Source of the DNA: Actinacidiphila rubida
GTDB taxonomy: Bacteria > Actinomycetota > Actinomycetes > Streptomycetales > Streptomycetaceae
Reading direction: 5' to 3'
NCBI RefSeq assembly: GCF_900110255.1
Contig: NZ_FODD01000005.1
Coordinates: 1 to 64,000, forward strand
DNA length: 64,000 bases
Below the pieces are notes generated by a model that saw nothing but the letters and a program-made list of their open reading frames with translations, was not told the DNA's origin and made no database searches. The translations under genes and the position numbers were made by a program. Numbering within the stretch: position 1 is the first letter of the stretch; each line of letters starts with the position of its first letter. Positions 16,961 through 25,676 of the stretch are shown in pieces.

Positions 16961-17404
16961 CTACGACGCGTTCAGCAGGACGTCGTCACGCCATTTGAGG
17001 ACCTTGTCGAAGGCCACGACCGTGCCGTGTCCGGGCCGGTCGTGGAAATGGACGTGGTCCACGAGTGCTTCGATCAGGATGAGTCCGCGCCCGTGCTCGG
17101 CGTACTGCCCCCGGTGGGGCGCGTGCCGGCTCGGGTGTCGGAAGCGGTCGCGGGGAAGGCCCGGTCCTGAGTCGGCGACCTCGATACGGCAGCGGTCCCC
17201 GTCGATCTGCGCGGTGACGCTGTATCCGGTCGCCGTTCCGGCATGTTCCACGGCGTTCGCACAGGCTTCGGTCAGGGCCACCGACAGGTCGAAGGAGATG
17301 TCCGGGTGGACCCCGGCCGTCTCCATCGTCCCGATCAGGAGCCGTCTGGCCAACGGAACGCTCGCAGCCTCGCGCCGCAAATGGAGAGACCACCAGATGC
17401 TCAT
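16961..17404 (-). CDS. RsbW-like ATP-binding (HATPase_c_2) regulatory protein
   Basis: 147 residues from ATG 17404, preceded by CAGGAGG. The short GHKL kinase fold is complete: N box SVALTEACANAVEHA, G1 EVADSGPGLP and G2 EHGRGLILIEALVDHV. The length is that of a canonical anti-sigma-factor serine kinase. The conserved start MSIWWSLHLRREAASVPLA resembles a widespread streptomycete orthologue group. No cognate sigma factor or anti-anti-sigma factor is adjacent; the PP2C-like gene is two genes away. Role inferred: control of a sigma factor or STAS protein. Confidence 0.88.
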   Translation of the reverse strand: MSIWWSLHLRREAASVPLARRLLIGTMETAGVHPDISFDLSVALTEACANAVEHAGTATGYSVTAQIDGDRCRIEVADSGPGLPRDRFRHPSRHAPHRGQYAEHGRGLILIEALVDHVHFHDRPGHGTVVAFDKVLKWRDDVLLNAS

Positions 17405-17609
17405 GCTCCAGCCTCCTGGCTGCGGCTCGACATACGGATACGTATTGCCGCGAAGGGCACTCCGTAAGCGTGGTGTTGACGTGATGCCGCTCATTCGGCC
17501 GATGCGGAAGCCCGGCGTACCGGTGTAAGGGGACACTCCGTACGCACTACCGCGAGCCGGTCACCCGCCGTGTCCTGCGCGAAGGCCGGGTGAGAGGATG
17601 GCGCCCGTC

Positions 17610-18410
17610 ATGGCATCTCCCGCTTCCGCCAGCTCGGTGCGCGCCGGCGCCGGCCTGCGACTGCTCAGGGCCGCGGTGTTCACCGCGGTCTGCGTGGTGC
17701 TGGCCGCGGCGGGCCACAGCCTGGCCTCCGGCCGTTCGGTGCCGGTGTGGTCACTGGTGCTGGGGTGGCTGGCGGTCTTCGCGGTGGTCGCTCCCCTGGC
17801 GGGACGCGAACGCCGGATGCCGGCGATCGCGGCGGTGCTCGCGGTGGGCCAACTCACGCTGCACGCGGTCTTCAACGCAGGACAGCTGTGCACGGGCGCC
17901 GGGACGGCGGCCGCGGGTGGGCAGGGCGGGCAGGGCGCCGGTGCTTCCGGCGGGCTGCTGGACGTGGCGGCGCGCCTGGTGTGCGGCAGCCACGCGGCGG
18001 CACTGACCCCGCAGGGCGCACGGCACATCGTCAGCCAGGCCGGCCTCGACCCGTCCGCGCTCGCCGGGCCGTCCGGTGCCATGCCGGGCATGTCCGTGCC
18101 GATGGCCTCCGGGGCCATGGCCCACTCCCTGTGCTCGCTGCCGATGGTGCTCGGCCACCTGCTGGCGGCCGTCGTCGCCGGCTGGATACTCCGGCGCGGC
18201 GAGGCCGCCCTGTGGCGGCTGGCCCGCGGGGCGTCCGGGCTCGCGGCGGTGCTGCGCCGGGCGTTCACGCTCCTGTCCCGGCTCACCGCATGGGTCCCGT
18301 CCTCGGGCGCGGCCTGCCCGCCGCCCGCGCCGCGGGCCCCCCACCGCACGGTGTGGCTGCGCCACACGGTGGCGCGGCGCGGCCCGCCGCGGGTCGTCCT
18401 GGCGGCCTGA
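17610..18410 (+). CDS. Copper-locus membrane protein with Met-rich loop
   Basis: 266 residues; ATG 17610 is preferred because GAGAGG lies upstream, but ATG 17598 is also possible. Four or five hydrophobic segments are visible (e.g. LLRAAVFTAVCVVLAAAGH, LVLGWLAVFAVVAPLAG, GHLLAAVVAGWIL). An extracytoplasmic loop reads AMPGMSVPMASGAMAHS, with Met and His residues typical of Cu(I)-handling proteins, and there are further His and Cys residues in the helices. It heads the YcnI-Sco-PCuAC-CopCD-Dyp series. No named domain recognised; a role in copper handling is inferred from position and composition. Confidence 0.75.
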   Translation: MASPASASSVRAGAGLRLLRAAVFTAVCVVLAAAGHSLASGRSVPVWSLVLGWLAVFAVVAPLAGRERRMPAIAAVLAVGQLTLHAVFNAGQLCTGAGTAAAGGQGGQGAGASGGLLDVAARLVCGSHAAALTPQGARHIVSQAGLDPSALAGPSGAMPGMSVPMASGAMAHSLCSLPMVLGHLLAAVVAGWILRRGEAALWRLARGASGLAAVLRRAFTLLSRLTAWVPSSGAACPPPAPRAPHRTVWLRHTVARRGPPRVVLAA

Positions 18411-18836
18411 CGCGCGACGTCCTCCACGGGTGAGGTGACGTCACCGCGCAGGCCCGCCCTGCTCCTCCCCCGCGTCGCACGGCACGTCAGCGCCGTGCGC
18501 GCCCCGCGCCGTGGCCGGGCCGTCAGGGCCGGCTGGGCCGGTCGGGTCCTGCCCGGCCGCACGCCCGCGACGGGCGGCCCGTGTCCGCACGAAGCCCCGC
18601 ACCGGGTGCGGGCGTCGGCGTCGCGCCGGCCGCCCTTCCGGGCCGGGTGCCGCCGCGAGCGGATGCCGGACGCGTGTGACGCGACGCGTGGCCACGCCCG
18701 CCGCGCACGCGTGGCGGCGTCGCGGACGGGAGGAGCGGTTCGGCCCGCCGGCACGTGGCCGGGCTCAGGCCCGGTCCCGCGCGGGCGGCGGTTCGTCACC
18801 CGATCCGACCTGACTCACCGTGGAGACATCACTGCC
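18411..18836. other. GC-rich gap between membrane protein and YcnI gene
   Basis: 426 bases with no ORF supported by a ribosome-binding site. I looked for a CsoR-type copper operator and saw none that I could defend. Confidence 0.45.
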
Positions 18837-19640
18837 ATGAGCGGTACCCCCACCTCTTCCCGTACGCCGCTGCGCACCCGCGCCGCGGCCGTCGCCGCGT
18901 TCGCCGGCGGCGCCGTCCTGCTGTCCGCCGTGCCCGCCTTCGCACATGTGACGGTGCAGCCGTCCACCGCCGCGAAGGGGAGCTACAGCACCGTCTCGTT
19001 CAAGGTGCCGAACGAGCAGGACACGGCGTCCACCGTCAGGATCGAGGTCAACCTGCCGGCCGACCACCCGATCGCGTCGGTCTCGCTGCAGCCGGTCCCG
19101 GGCTGGACGGCCAAGGTCACCACGTCGAAGCTGACGACCCCGCTGAAGACCGACGACGGCACGGTCGACCAGGCCGTCACCAAGATCGTGTGGAGCGGCG
19201 GGAAGATCGCGCCGGGACAGTTCCAGCAGTTCCCGGTCTCGTTCGGCCCGCTGCCGGACGACACCGGCTCGCTGGTGTTCAAGACGCTGCAGACGTACGA
19301 CAACGGCGACATCGTGCGCTGGATCGAGGTGCCGCAGGCCGGGCAGGCCGAGCCGCAGAACCCGGCACCGAGCCTGACGCTCACCGCGGCGTCCACGGCG
19401 GCCTCCGGCACCGCGTCCGGCACCGCGGGCACCCCCGCGGCCGCGCCGGCCGGCGACGCGTCGAAGGACGGTACGGGCCCGGCCACCGCGGCGGCGGGCA
19501 GTTCCAGCGACGGCACCGCGCGGGGCCTGGGCATCGCCGGCATCGTCATCGGCGCGGCCGGTGTGGCGTTCGGCGTGCTGGCCGGCCGCCGGCGCTCCCG
19601 CGACGTCCAGGGCGGCACCGGCACCGGCGCTTCGGCCTGA
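18837..19640 (+). CDS. YcnI-family copper-binding protein
   Basis: 267 residues from ATG 18837, with GTGGAGA upstream. A signal peptide (AVAAFAGGAVLLSAVPAFA) is cleaved so that the mature protein begins with His in FAHVTVQPS, the His-brace-type copper ligand of the YcnI/DUF1775 domain, which extends to about residue 170. Then follow an Ala/Thr/Gly-rich linker and a C-terminal membrane helix (GIAGIVIGAAGVAFGVLAG) with a basic RRRSR anchor. It is an extracytoplasmic, membrane-tethered copper protein. It is located immediately upstream of sco and probably acts with it in copper delivery. Confidence 0.9.
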   Translation: MSGTPTSSRTPLRTRAAAVAAFAGGAVLLSAVPAFAHVTVQPSTAAKGSYSTVSFKVPNEQDTASTVRIEVNLPADHPIASVSLQPVPGWTAKVTTSKLTTPLKTDDGTVDQAVTKIVWSGGKIAPGQFQQFPVSFGPLPDDTGSLVFKTLQTYDNGDIVRWIEVPQAGQAEPQNPAPSLTLTAASTAASGTASGTAGTPAAAPAGDASKDGTGPATAAAGSSSDGTARGLGIAGIVIGAAGVAFGVLAGRRRSRDVQGGTGTGASA

Positions 19641-19734
19641 CCGTTCCGCCCGGCCGTCCCGCCGGCCCGTCCGGCTGACGCGTCCGGCTGACGCGTCCGG
19701 CCCCACCGCCGGACCCTCCGATCCGCTCTCAACC

Positions 19735-19768
19735 GCCGGGCGGCCGCCGCACCACGCGGCCGCCCGGC
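19735..19768 (+). terminator. 13-bp GC hairpin between YcnI and sco
   Basis: GCCGGGCGGCCGC and GCGGCCGCCCGGC pair perfectly with an 8-nt loop, 27 bases before the sco start. It may terminate or attenuate transcription from the YcnI gene, or stabilise the downstream mRNA. Confidence 0.5.
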
Positions 19769-19794
19769 CCTCAGCGAAGCGACAAGGACCTTTC

Positions 19795-20514
19795 ATGCGC
19801 ACCCCCTCCCTGCCCGGCGCCTCACCGCGCGGCACCTCCCGCCGCACCGCGGTGAGGGTCGCCGCGGCCGCGCTCACCGCCGCCTGCGCCCTGCCCCTGG
19901 CCGGCTGCGGGAGTTCGGGCTCCGGCTCGTCCGCCTCGGGCGCGGACTCCGGGAACGTCGCCGACATCTCCTCGGGCGGCGCCGCCAAGGCCGGCACCCT
20001 GCTCGACACCCCGTTCGCCAAGCCGGACCTCACCCTGACCGACAACCACGGCAAGCCGTTCGACCTGGTGAAGCAGACCACCGGCCACCCGACCCTGCTG
20101 TTCTTCGGCTACACCCACTGCCCCGACGTGTGCCCCACCACCATGAGCGACCTGGCGCTCGCCAAGTCCCGGCTGCCCAAGGCCGACCAGGACAAGCTGC
20201 GGGTGGTGTTCGTCAGTTCCGACCCCGAGCGCGACACCCCGGCCAGGCTCGACGAGTGGCTGGGCGCGATGGACAAGAGCTTCATCGGGCTGACCGGGAA
20301 GTTCTCCGTCATCCAGGCCGCCGCGCGGTCCGTGGGCGTCGGCATCGACGCCCCGGTGAAGGAGAAGGACGGCAGCGTCACCGTCACCCACGGCGCCGAG
20401 GTGCTGGCGTTCTGGCCCAAGGACGACAAGGGCCACGTGCTGTACATGTCGGGCACCACGGCCGAGCAGTACGCGCACGACCTGCCGAAGCTGATCAGGA
20501 GCGAGGCCCCGTGA
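19795..20514 (+). CDS. sco: SCO1/SenC-family copper chaperone lipoprotein
   Basis: 239 residues from ATG 19795, with AAGGACC upstream. A lipoprotein signal ends in LAGC (about residue 41), followed by a Ser/Gly linker and a thioredoxin-like fold. The copper site is intact: CPDVC in FFGYTHCPDVCPTTM and a distal His in VTVTHGAEVLAF. Sco proteins deliver copper to the CuA centre of cytochrome c oxidase; in S. lividans Sco is required for oxidase assembly (established knowledge). Its stop overlaps the next start (GTGA), so translation is probably coupled to the PCu(A)C gene. Confidence 0.95.
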   Translation: MRTPSLPGASPRGTSRRTAVRVAAAALTAACALPLAGCGSSGSGSSASGADSGNVADISSGGAAKAGTLLDTPFAKPDLTLTDNHGKPFDLVKQTTGHPTLLFFGYTHCPDVCPTTMSDLALAKSRLPKADQDKLRVVFVSSDPERDTPARLDEWLGAMDKSFIGLTGKFSVIQAAARSVGVGIDAPVKEKDGSVTVTHGAEVLAFWPKDDKGHVLYMSGTTAEQYAHDLPKLIRSEAP

Positions 20515-21014
20515 CGACCCGTCGCAAGGTCGCAGGCGCGGTGACCGGCGCCGTCGCGGGCGGCGCGGTCGTCGCGCTGGCCGCGGCCGTCGGCCTCGGC
20601 GGCTGCTCGGCGACGAGCGCGTCCGCGCACGGCAGGGGCCCGGCGAAGCTGGCGGTCGACGGCGGCTACCTGCCCCAGCCGCTCCTCACGGACCTGGCCG
20701 CCGCGTACCTCACCGTCGTCAACAGCGGCGGCACCGCGGCCGAACTCACCTCCGTGACCACGCCGCTGGCCGCGCACGTCACCCTGCACACCACCCAGGG
20801 CACGACGATGCGCCAGGTGGAGTCGCTGACGGTCCCCGCCGGCGGCCGGCTGACGCTGGGCACCGGCGGCGACCACCTGATGCTGGAGAACCTGACCCGC
20901 AGGCCCGCGGTCGGTGACACCGTTCCGCTGACCCTGCACTTCTCGCACGCCACGCCCGCCACCGTGACGGTCACCGTGCCCGTGCGTCCGACGACCTACC
21001 AGCCGAAGGACTGA
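20511..21014 (+). CDS. PCu(A)C-type extracytoplasmic copper chaperone
   Basis: 167 residues from GTG 20511, overlapping the sco stop by four bases. A lipoprotein-like N terminus ends in LGGC (about residue 35). The PCu(A)C/DUF461 copper motif H(M)x10Mx21HxM is present: HVTLHTTQGTTM... and HLML. In streptomycetes the equivalent protein has been called ECuC and passes Cu(I) towards Sco. Seven bases separate it from the CopCD gene, so it is part of the same operon. Confidence 0.92.
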   Translation: MTTRRKVAGAVTGAVAGGAVVALAAAVGLGGCSATSASAHGRGPAKLAVDGGYLPQPLLTDLAAAYLTVVNSGGTAAELTSVTTPLAAHVTLHTTQGTTMRQVESLTVPAGGRLTLGTGGDHLMLENLTRRPAVGDTVPLTLHFSHATPATVTVTVPVRPTTYQPKD

Positions 21015-21021
21015 CGAGCCG

Positions 21022-23190
21022 ATGAACCCACGGTCGTACGTGCGCTCCTCCGCCGCCCGGTTCGCCGCCCTCGCGGTGGCGGTGCTGGCCCTGCTGCTCG
21101 GCACCGCCGTGCCCGCGTCCGCGCACGCGGCACTGATCGGCACCGACCCCGCGTCCGGGTCGGTGGTGGCCACGGCGCCGCAGCGCGTGGTGCTCACCTT
21201 CTCCGAGGGGGTGCTGCTGTCCGCCGACTCGCTGCGGGTGCTCGACCCGCGCGGCACGAACGTCGCGACGGGCACGCCGGGCCACGCGGACGTCGCCGAC
21301 TCCGGGTCCACGGCGACCGTCGCCCTGCGCCCCGGGCTCGGCGACGGCACGTACACCGTGGCGTGGCGGGCGATCTCGCAGGACAGCCACCCCGTCGCGG
21401 GCGCGTTCACGTTCTCGATCGGGACGGCCTCCCGGACCTCCGTCGACCTGTCGGGCGTCTCGGCGGTCGGCGGCGGGGCGGCCGCCACGCTCTACGGGAT
21501 CGCCCGGTACGTCGCCTACTTCGGGTTCGCGCTGCTCGTCGGCGGCTCGGTGTTCCTCGCGGTGTGCTGGCCGCGCGGCGCGCTGCGCCGGCCGCTGCAG
21601 CGCCTGGTGGCCGGCGGCTGGGCGGCACTGGTCGCGGCGACGATCGCGCTGATCATGCTCCGCGGCCCGTACGCCGACGGCGGCGGGCTCGGCCGCGCGT
21701 TCGACGTGGGCGTGATGCGCGACTCGCTGGAGACCCGGCCGGGCGCGGCCCTGCTGTCGCGGCTGCTGCTGCTCGCGGCGGCCGCGGTGTTCCTCGCGGT
21801 GCTGTTCGGCAGCTACGCCAAGCGCGAGGACCCCGAGGAACGCGCCGACCTGGCCTGGGGCCTGGGGATCGGCGGCAGCGTCGTCGCGGTGGGCATCGCG
21901 GCGACCTGGGCGATGGCCGAGCACGCCTCGGTCGGCATCCAGCGGCGCCTGGCGATGCCCGTCGACGTCGTCCACCTGCTGTCGATGGCCGTATGGCTCG
22001 GCGGTCTCGTCACGCTGCTCGTCGCGCTGTGGGCGCCGTCGCTGGCCAGAACCGCGGTGCCGGCGTTCGCCGTGCGCCGCTTCTCCGCGCTCGCGCTGAC
22101 CGCGATCACCCTGCTCGTGGCCACGGGCACGTACCAGGCGTGGCGGCAGATCGGCACGTGGCGGGCGTTCACCGACACCTCGTACGGCCGGCTGCTGCTG
22201 ATCAAGATCGCGCTGGTGTGCGGGCTGGTGGGCGTCGCCTGGTTCTCGCGGCGCTGGACGCACGCGCTCGGCCGGACGACGGCGGCTTCGGCGACAGCGA
22301 CGGCGGCTTCGGCGCCGGCGAGTGGGAGTGCGGCCGCCGCCGGCAAGGGCGCGGCGAAGGTCGTCGCGCAGGCGGGGGTGCAGGCGGGGACTCAGGCGGG
22401 CTCAGGGACGGCCACGGACAAGGGTGCGGTGAAGGCCGCCGCCGGGGCCGAGGCCGTGGAAGGGGCCGCGGGCGAGGCCGCCGCCGGTGACACGGCGGGC
22501 GCCGCGACGGCGACCGCGACGGCCGGCGGGGACGGCCGCGACGCCGACGGCGCGGACGAAGGCGCCGGCGCCGGGCTGCCCGAGGGCGTCGACCCCCGGC
22601 GGGCGGCCCAGTTGCGCCGCCAGCAGGCGGCTCGCAGCGCCGCGCAGGCGCGGAAGGCCCAGGAGTCCGACCCGGCACGCGGCGCACTGCGCCGCTCGGT
22701 GCTGGTGGAGGCGGGCATCGCCGTCGTGCTTCTCACGGTGACCACGATCCTGTCCGGTTCGCAGCCGGGCCGGGCCGCGGAGGAGCAGAAGGGCCTGGCC
22801 GTGGCGCCGCCCGTACCGTCGGCGGCGTCGGCCGCCGTGCCGGGCGAGGTGGCGCTGTCGGTCCCGTACGACACGGGCGGCCCCAAGGGCGGCGGCACGG
22901 CCGCGTTCAGCCTGGCGCCCGGGCGGGCGGGCGTGCCGAACGAGATCCACCTGGAGCTGACGGCCGCGGGCGGCCTGCCGGCCGACGTGCCCGAGGTGCG
23001 CCTGGCGTTCACGCTCCCCGCCCAGCGCCTCGGCCCGATCCAGGTGCCGCTGGTGCGCCTGGGCGCTGGCCACTACGTGGCCACCAAGGTCCAGTTGCCG
23101 CTCGCCGGGACCTGGCAGATGGCGCTGACGGTCCGCACGTCCGACATCGACGAGGTGACCGAGACGAGGAACGTGAAGGTCGGATCATGA
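21022..23190 (+). CDS. CopC-CopD fusion copper-transport protein with Ala-rich insertion
   Basis: 722 residues. The signal peptide is followed by a CopC domain (about 35-130) beginning with the copper-binding His of SAHAALIGTDPASG and containing a second His in QDSHPVAGAF. A CopD multi-helix membrane domain follows (about 150-420, eight or so helices). Residues about 420-513 form an Ala/Gly/Thr low-complexity segment. It is followed by a charged Arg/Gln-rich helix (RAAQLRRQQAARSAAQ), another membrane helix and a C-terminal YtkA/FixH-like beta domain. Copper import or periplasmic copper handling is inferred. The stop overlaps the Dyp start by four bases. Confidence 0.9.
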   Translation: MNPRSYVRSSAARFAALAVAVLALLLGTAVPASAHAALIGTDPASGSVVATAPQRVVLTFSEGVLLSADSLRVLDPRGTNVATGTPGHADVADSGSTATVALRPGLGDGTYTVAWRAISQDSHPVAGAFTFSIGTASRTSVDLSGVSAVGGGAAATLYGIARYVAYFGFALLVGGSVFLAVCWPRGALRRPLQRLVAGGWAALVAATIALIMLRGPYADGGGLGRAFDVGVMRDSLETRPGAALLSRLLLLAAAAVFLAVLFGSYAKREDPEERADLAWGLGIGGSVVAVGIAATWAMAEHASVGIQRRLAMPVDVVHLLSMAVWLGGLVTLLVALWAPSLARTAVPAFAVRRFSALALTAITLLVATGTYQAWRQIGTWRAFTDTSYGRLLLIKIALVCGLVGVAWFSRRWTHALGRTTAASATATAASAPASGSAAAAGKGAAKVVAQAGVQAGTQAGSGTATDKGAVKAAAGAEAVEGAAGEAAAGDTAGAATATATAGGDGRDADGADEGAGAGLPEGVDPRRAAQLRRQQAARSAAQARKAQESDPARGALRRSVLVEAGIAVVLLTVTTILSGSQPGRAAEEQKGLAVAPPVPSAASAAVPGEVALSVPYDTGGPKGGGTAAFSLAPGRAGVPNEIHLELTAAGGLPADVPEVRLAFTLPAQRLGPIQVPLVRLGAGHYVATKVQLPLAGTWQMALTVRTSDIDEVTETRNVKVGS

Positions 23191-24554
23191 GCACGCTCGA
23201 CGACGGCACGCCGCGCACCGCCGGCGACGCGAGGCCGGGTGGCGCGTCCGGCCCCGGAGTGCCGGGCGCCGGTGCCGGGTTCAGCCGGCGGCGGCTGCTC
23301 GGCACGGCGGGTGCGGCCGGCGCCGCGGGCCTGGTGGCCGGCGGCGCGGCCGGCGCCGGGATCGCGGCGGCGGCCGAGGACCGGCCGGCCGCCCTGGCCT
23401 CGGTGGGCGCCGCGCACATCCCGTTCGAGGGCGCCCACCAGGCGGGCATCGTGGAGCCGGCGCAGGCCCGCGGGCACCTCGTCGCGTTCGACCTGGCGCC
23501 GGGAGCCGGCCGCGGCGCCGCCGCCGCGCTGCTGCGGCGCTGGTCCGACGCGGTGCGGGAGATGACGCGCCCGGGCCGTCCCGGCACCCCCGCGGTCTAC
23601 GACGACCAGGTCGCCGACGACGCGGGACCGTCCTCGCTGACCGTCACCTTCGGGTTCGGCCGCACCTTCTTCGCGCGCACCGGCCTGACCGCGCGGCTGC
23701 CGGAGGCGCTCGCGCCGCTGCCGGACTTCCCCGCCGACGCGCTGGACCCGCGGCGCAGCAACGGCGACCTGTGGGTCCAGATCGGGGCGGACGACGCGCT
23801 GGTCGCCTTCCACGCGCTGCGCGTGGTGCAGCGGGCCGCGGCGGGCACCGCGGCGGTGCGCTGGCAGATGAACGGCTTCAACCGCACCCCGGGCGCGACC
23901 GCGCGGCCCAGGACGGCGCGCAACCTGATGGGGCAGATCGACGGCACGAACAACCCGAAGCCGTCGGAGCCGGACTTCGCCCGCACGGTCTTCGTGCCGG
24001 CGGCCGGGTCCGCCGCCTCGGCCGCGGCTTCCGCCGCCGGTGGGGGCGGCACCGGGACGTCGCCCGCGTGGATGGCGGGCGGTTCGTACGCGGTGGTCCG
24101 GCGGATCCGGATGCTGCTGGACTCCTGGGACCACCTGCCGGTGGCGCGCCAGGAGAAGGTGATCGGGCGCCGCAAGTCCGACGGCGCCCCGCTGTCCGGC
24201 GGCACCGGGACGACCCCGGTGGACCTGGAGCGGATCGGCGCCGACGGCGCGCTCGCGATCGCGGGCGACGCGCACATCCGGGTGGCGGCGGCGGCGAGCA
24301 ACAGCGGTGCCGCCATGCTGCGGCGGGCGTTCTCGTTCCACGACGGGATCGGCACCGACGGCACGCCCGACGCCGGGCTGCTGTTCATCGCCTGGCAGGC
24401 CGACCCGATGCGCGGCTTCGTCCCCGTCCAGCGCAAGCTCGACGGGGCCGACGGCCTGTCGCGTTTCCTCCGCCACGAGGCGAGCGGCCTCTTCGCCGTG
24501 CCGGGCGGCGCGGGACCGGGCGAGTACGTGGGGCAGTCGCTGCTGGAAGGGTGA
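23187..24554 (+). CDS. Tat-exported Dyp-type haem peroxidase (DtpA/EfeB-like)
   Basis: 455 residues. A twin-arginine signal (FSRRRLLGTAGAAGAAGLV) marks Tat export of the folded haem enzyme. The Dyp signature GxxDG is present in LMGQIDGTNNP, and the haem-binding region in DAHIRVAAAAS...MLRRAFSFHDGI. It oxidises substrates with H2O2. In S. lividans DtpA, encoded beside sco and the CopCD-type gene, participates in copper-dependent morphogenesis (established knowledge). It ends the copper operon; 110 bases separate it from pheA. Confidence 0.93.
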   Translation: MSTLDDGTPRTAGDARPGGASGPGVPGAGAGFSRRRLLGTAGAAGAAGLVAGGAAGAGIAAAAEDRPAALASVGAAHIPFEGAHQAGIVEPAQARGHLVAFDLAPGAGRGAAAALLRRWSDAVREMTRPGRPGTPAVYDDQVADDAGPSSLTVTFGFGRTFFARTGLTARLPEALAPLPDFPADALDPRRSNGDLWVQIGADDALVAFHALRVVQRAAAGTAAVRWQMNGFNRTPGATARPRTARNLMGQIDGTNNPKPSEPDFARTVFVPAAGSAASAAASAAGGGGTGTSPAWMAGGSYAVVRRIRMLLDSWDHLPVARQEKVIGRRKSDGAPLSGGTGTTPVDLERIGADGALAIAGDAHIRVAAAASNSGAAMLRRAFSFHDGIGTDGTPDAGLLFIAWQADPMRGFVPVQRKLDGADGLSRFLRHEASGLFAVPGGAGPGEYVGQSLLEG

Positions 24555-24652
24555 CGGACGGGGCCGGGGCGGGGTCGTGGCGCGGTCGAGGGAGGCCCGC
24601 CGGAACGGGTGCGGGCGTCCCGGTTGCGGGGTGGCGGGCGGTCCGCGGCCGT

Positions 24653-24658
24653 TAGGCT
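24653..24658 (+). promoter_or_regulatory. -10 element, probable leaderless promoter of pheA
   Basis: TAGGCT ends six bases before the pheA ATG, placing the expected transcription start at or next to the start codon. No Shine-Dalgarno sequence lies between. Confidence 0.45.
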
Positions 24659-24664
24659 GACGGT

Positions 24665-25594
24665 ATGTCGCCGGCGAGTCGCTACACCTATCTCGGTCCT
24701 GAGGGCACGTTCACCGAAGCAGCGCTGCGTACGCTGCCGGAGGCCGCCACGCGCGAGCTGGTGCCGATGGTGTCCGTGCCCGCCGCGCTCGACGCGGTGC
24801 GCAGGGGCGACGCGGGCGGCGCGCTCGTGCCGATCGAGAACTCCGTCGAGGGCGGCATCACGGCCACCCTGGACGAGCTGGCGTTCGGCGAGCCGCTGAT
24901 GATCTACCGCGAGGTGCTGCTGCCGATCGCGTTCGCGCTCCTGGTCAGGCCGGGTACGGCGCTGGCGGACGTGAAGACGGTGACGGGGCATCCGGCCGCC
25001 CAGGCGCAGGTGCGCAACTGGAAGGCCGAGCACCTGCCGGAGGCGCTGTGGGAGTCGGCCGCGTCCAACGCGGACGGCGCGCGGCTGGTGCAGGAGGGGC
25101 GGTTCGACGGGGCGTTCGCAGGCGAGTTCGCGGCGCCGACGTACGGTCTGGAGCCGCTGGCCACCGACATCCACGACGCGGCCAACGCGACCACGCGCTT
25201 CGTGCTCGTGGGCAAGCCCGCCCGGCTGGCGGCCCCGACCGGCGCGGACAAGACGTCGGCGGTCTTCTGGCTGCGCGACGACCACCCCGGTGCGCTGCTG
25301 GACCTGCTGCAGGAGTTCGCGATCCGCGGGGTGAACCTGATGCGGATCGAGTCCCGGCCGACCGGCGAGGGCCTGGGCCGGTACTGCTTCTCGGTGGACG
25401 CCGAAGGCCACCTGACCGACCGGCGGGTCGGCGAGACGCTGATGGGTCTGAAGCGCCGCTGTCTGAATGTAAGATTTCTTGGTTCGTATCCCCGGGCCGA
25501 CGAGGTGGCGCCGAAGGTGGGCCGCGGGGCGACGGACGTGGAGTTCACCGGCGCCTCGGACTGGCTGAACCGCACGCTCGACGGCCGCGGCTGA
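24665..25594 (+). CDS. pheA: Prephenate dehydratase
   Basis: 309 residues. The two-lobed catalytic domain shows YLGPEGTFTEAAL at the N terminus, ENSVEGGITATLDEL, GHPAAQAQVRNW and ATTRFVLVGK (the TRF substrate motif). A C-terminal ACT domain (about 200-280) contains HPGALLDLLQEFAIRGVNLMRIESRP, which binds phenylalanine for feedback inhibition. It converts prephenate to phenylpyruvate. The 3' part contains an unusual run of A/T-ending codons (25466-25489). It is a stand-alone dehydratase without a chorismate mutase domain, as usual in actinobacteria. Confidence 0.95.
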   Translation: MSPASRYTYLGPEGTFTEAALRTLPEAATRELVPMVSVPAALDAVRRGDAGGALVPIENSVEGGITATLDELAFGEPLMIYREVLLPIAFALLVRPGTALADVKTVTGHPAAQAQVRNWKAEHLPEALWESAASNADGARLVQEGRFDGAFAGEFAAPTYGLEPLATDIHDAANATTRFVLVGKPARLAAPTGADKTSAVFWLRDDHPGALLDLLQEFAIRGVNLMRIESRPTGEGLGRYCFSVDAEGHLTDRRVGETLMGLKRRCLNVRFLGSYPRADEVAPKVGRGATDVEFTGASDWLNRTLDGRG

Positions 25595-25641
25595 CGGGCG
25601 CCGGCAGCGGCTGTCCACCCGTGTCCACCGCTGTCCACGGA

Positions 25642-25676
25642 GTTATCCACAGGCCCATCCGGCTGCCTGTGGGTAA
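25642..25676 (+). terminator. Inverted repeat after pheA containing a DnaA-box-like 9-mer
   Basis: GTTATCCACAGGC and GCCTGTGGGTAAC form a 13-bp inverted repeat with one T-G wobble and a 9-nt spacer, 47 bases after the pheA stop. It could fold as a terminator. The left arm also contains TTATCCACA. Confidence 0.5.
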
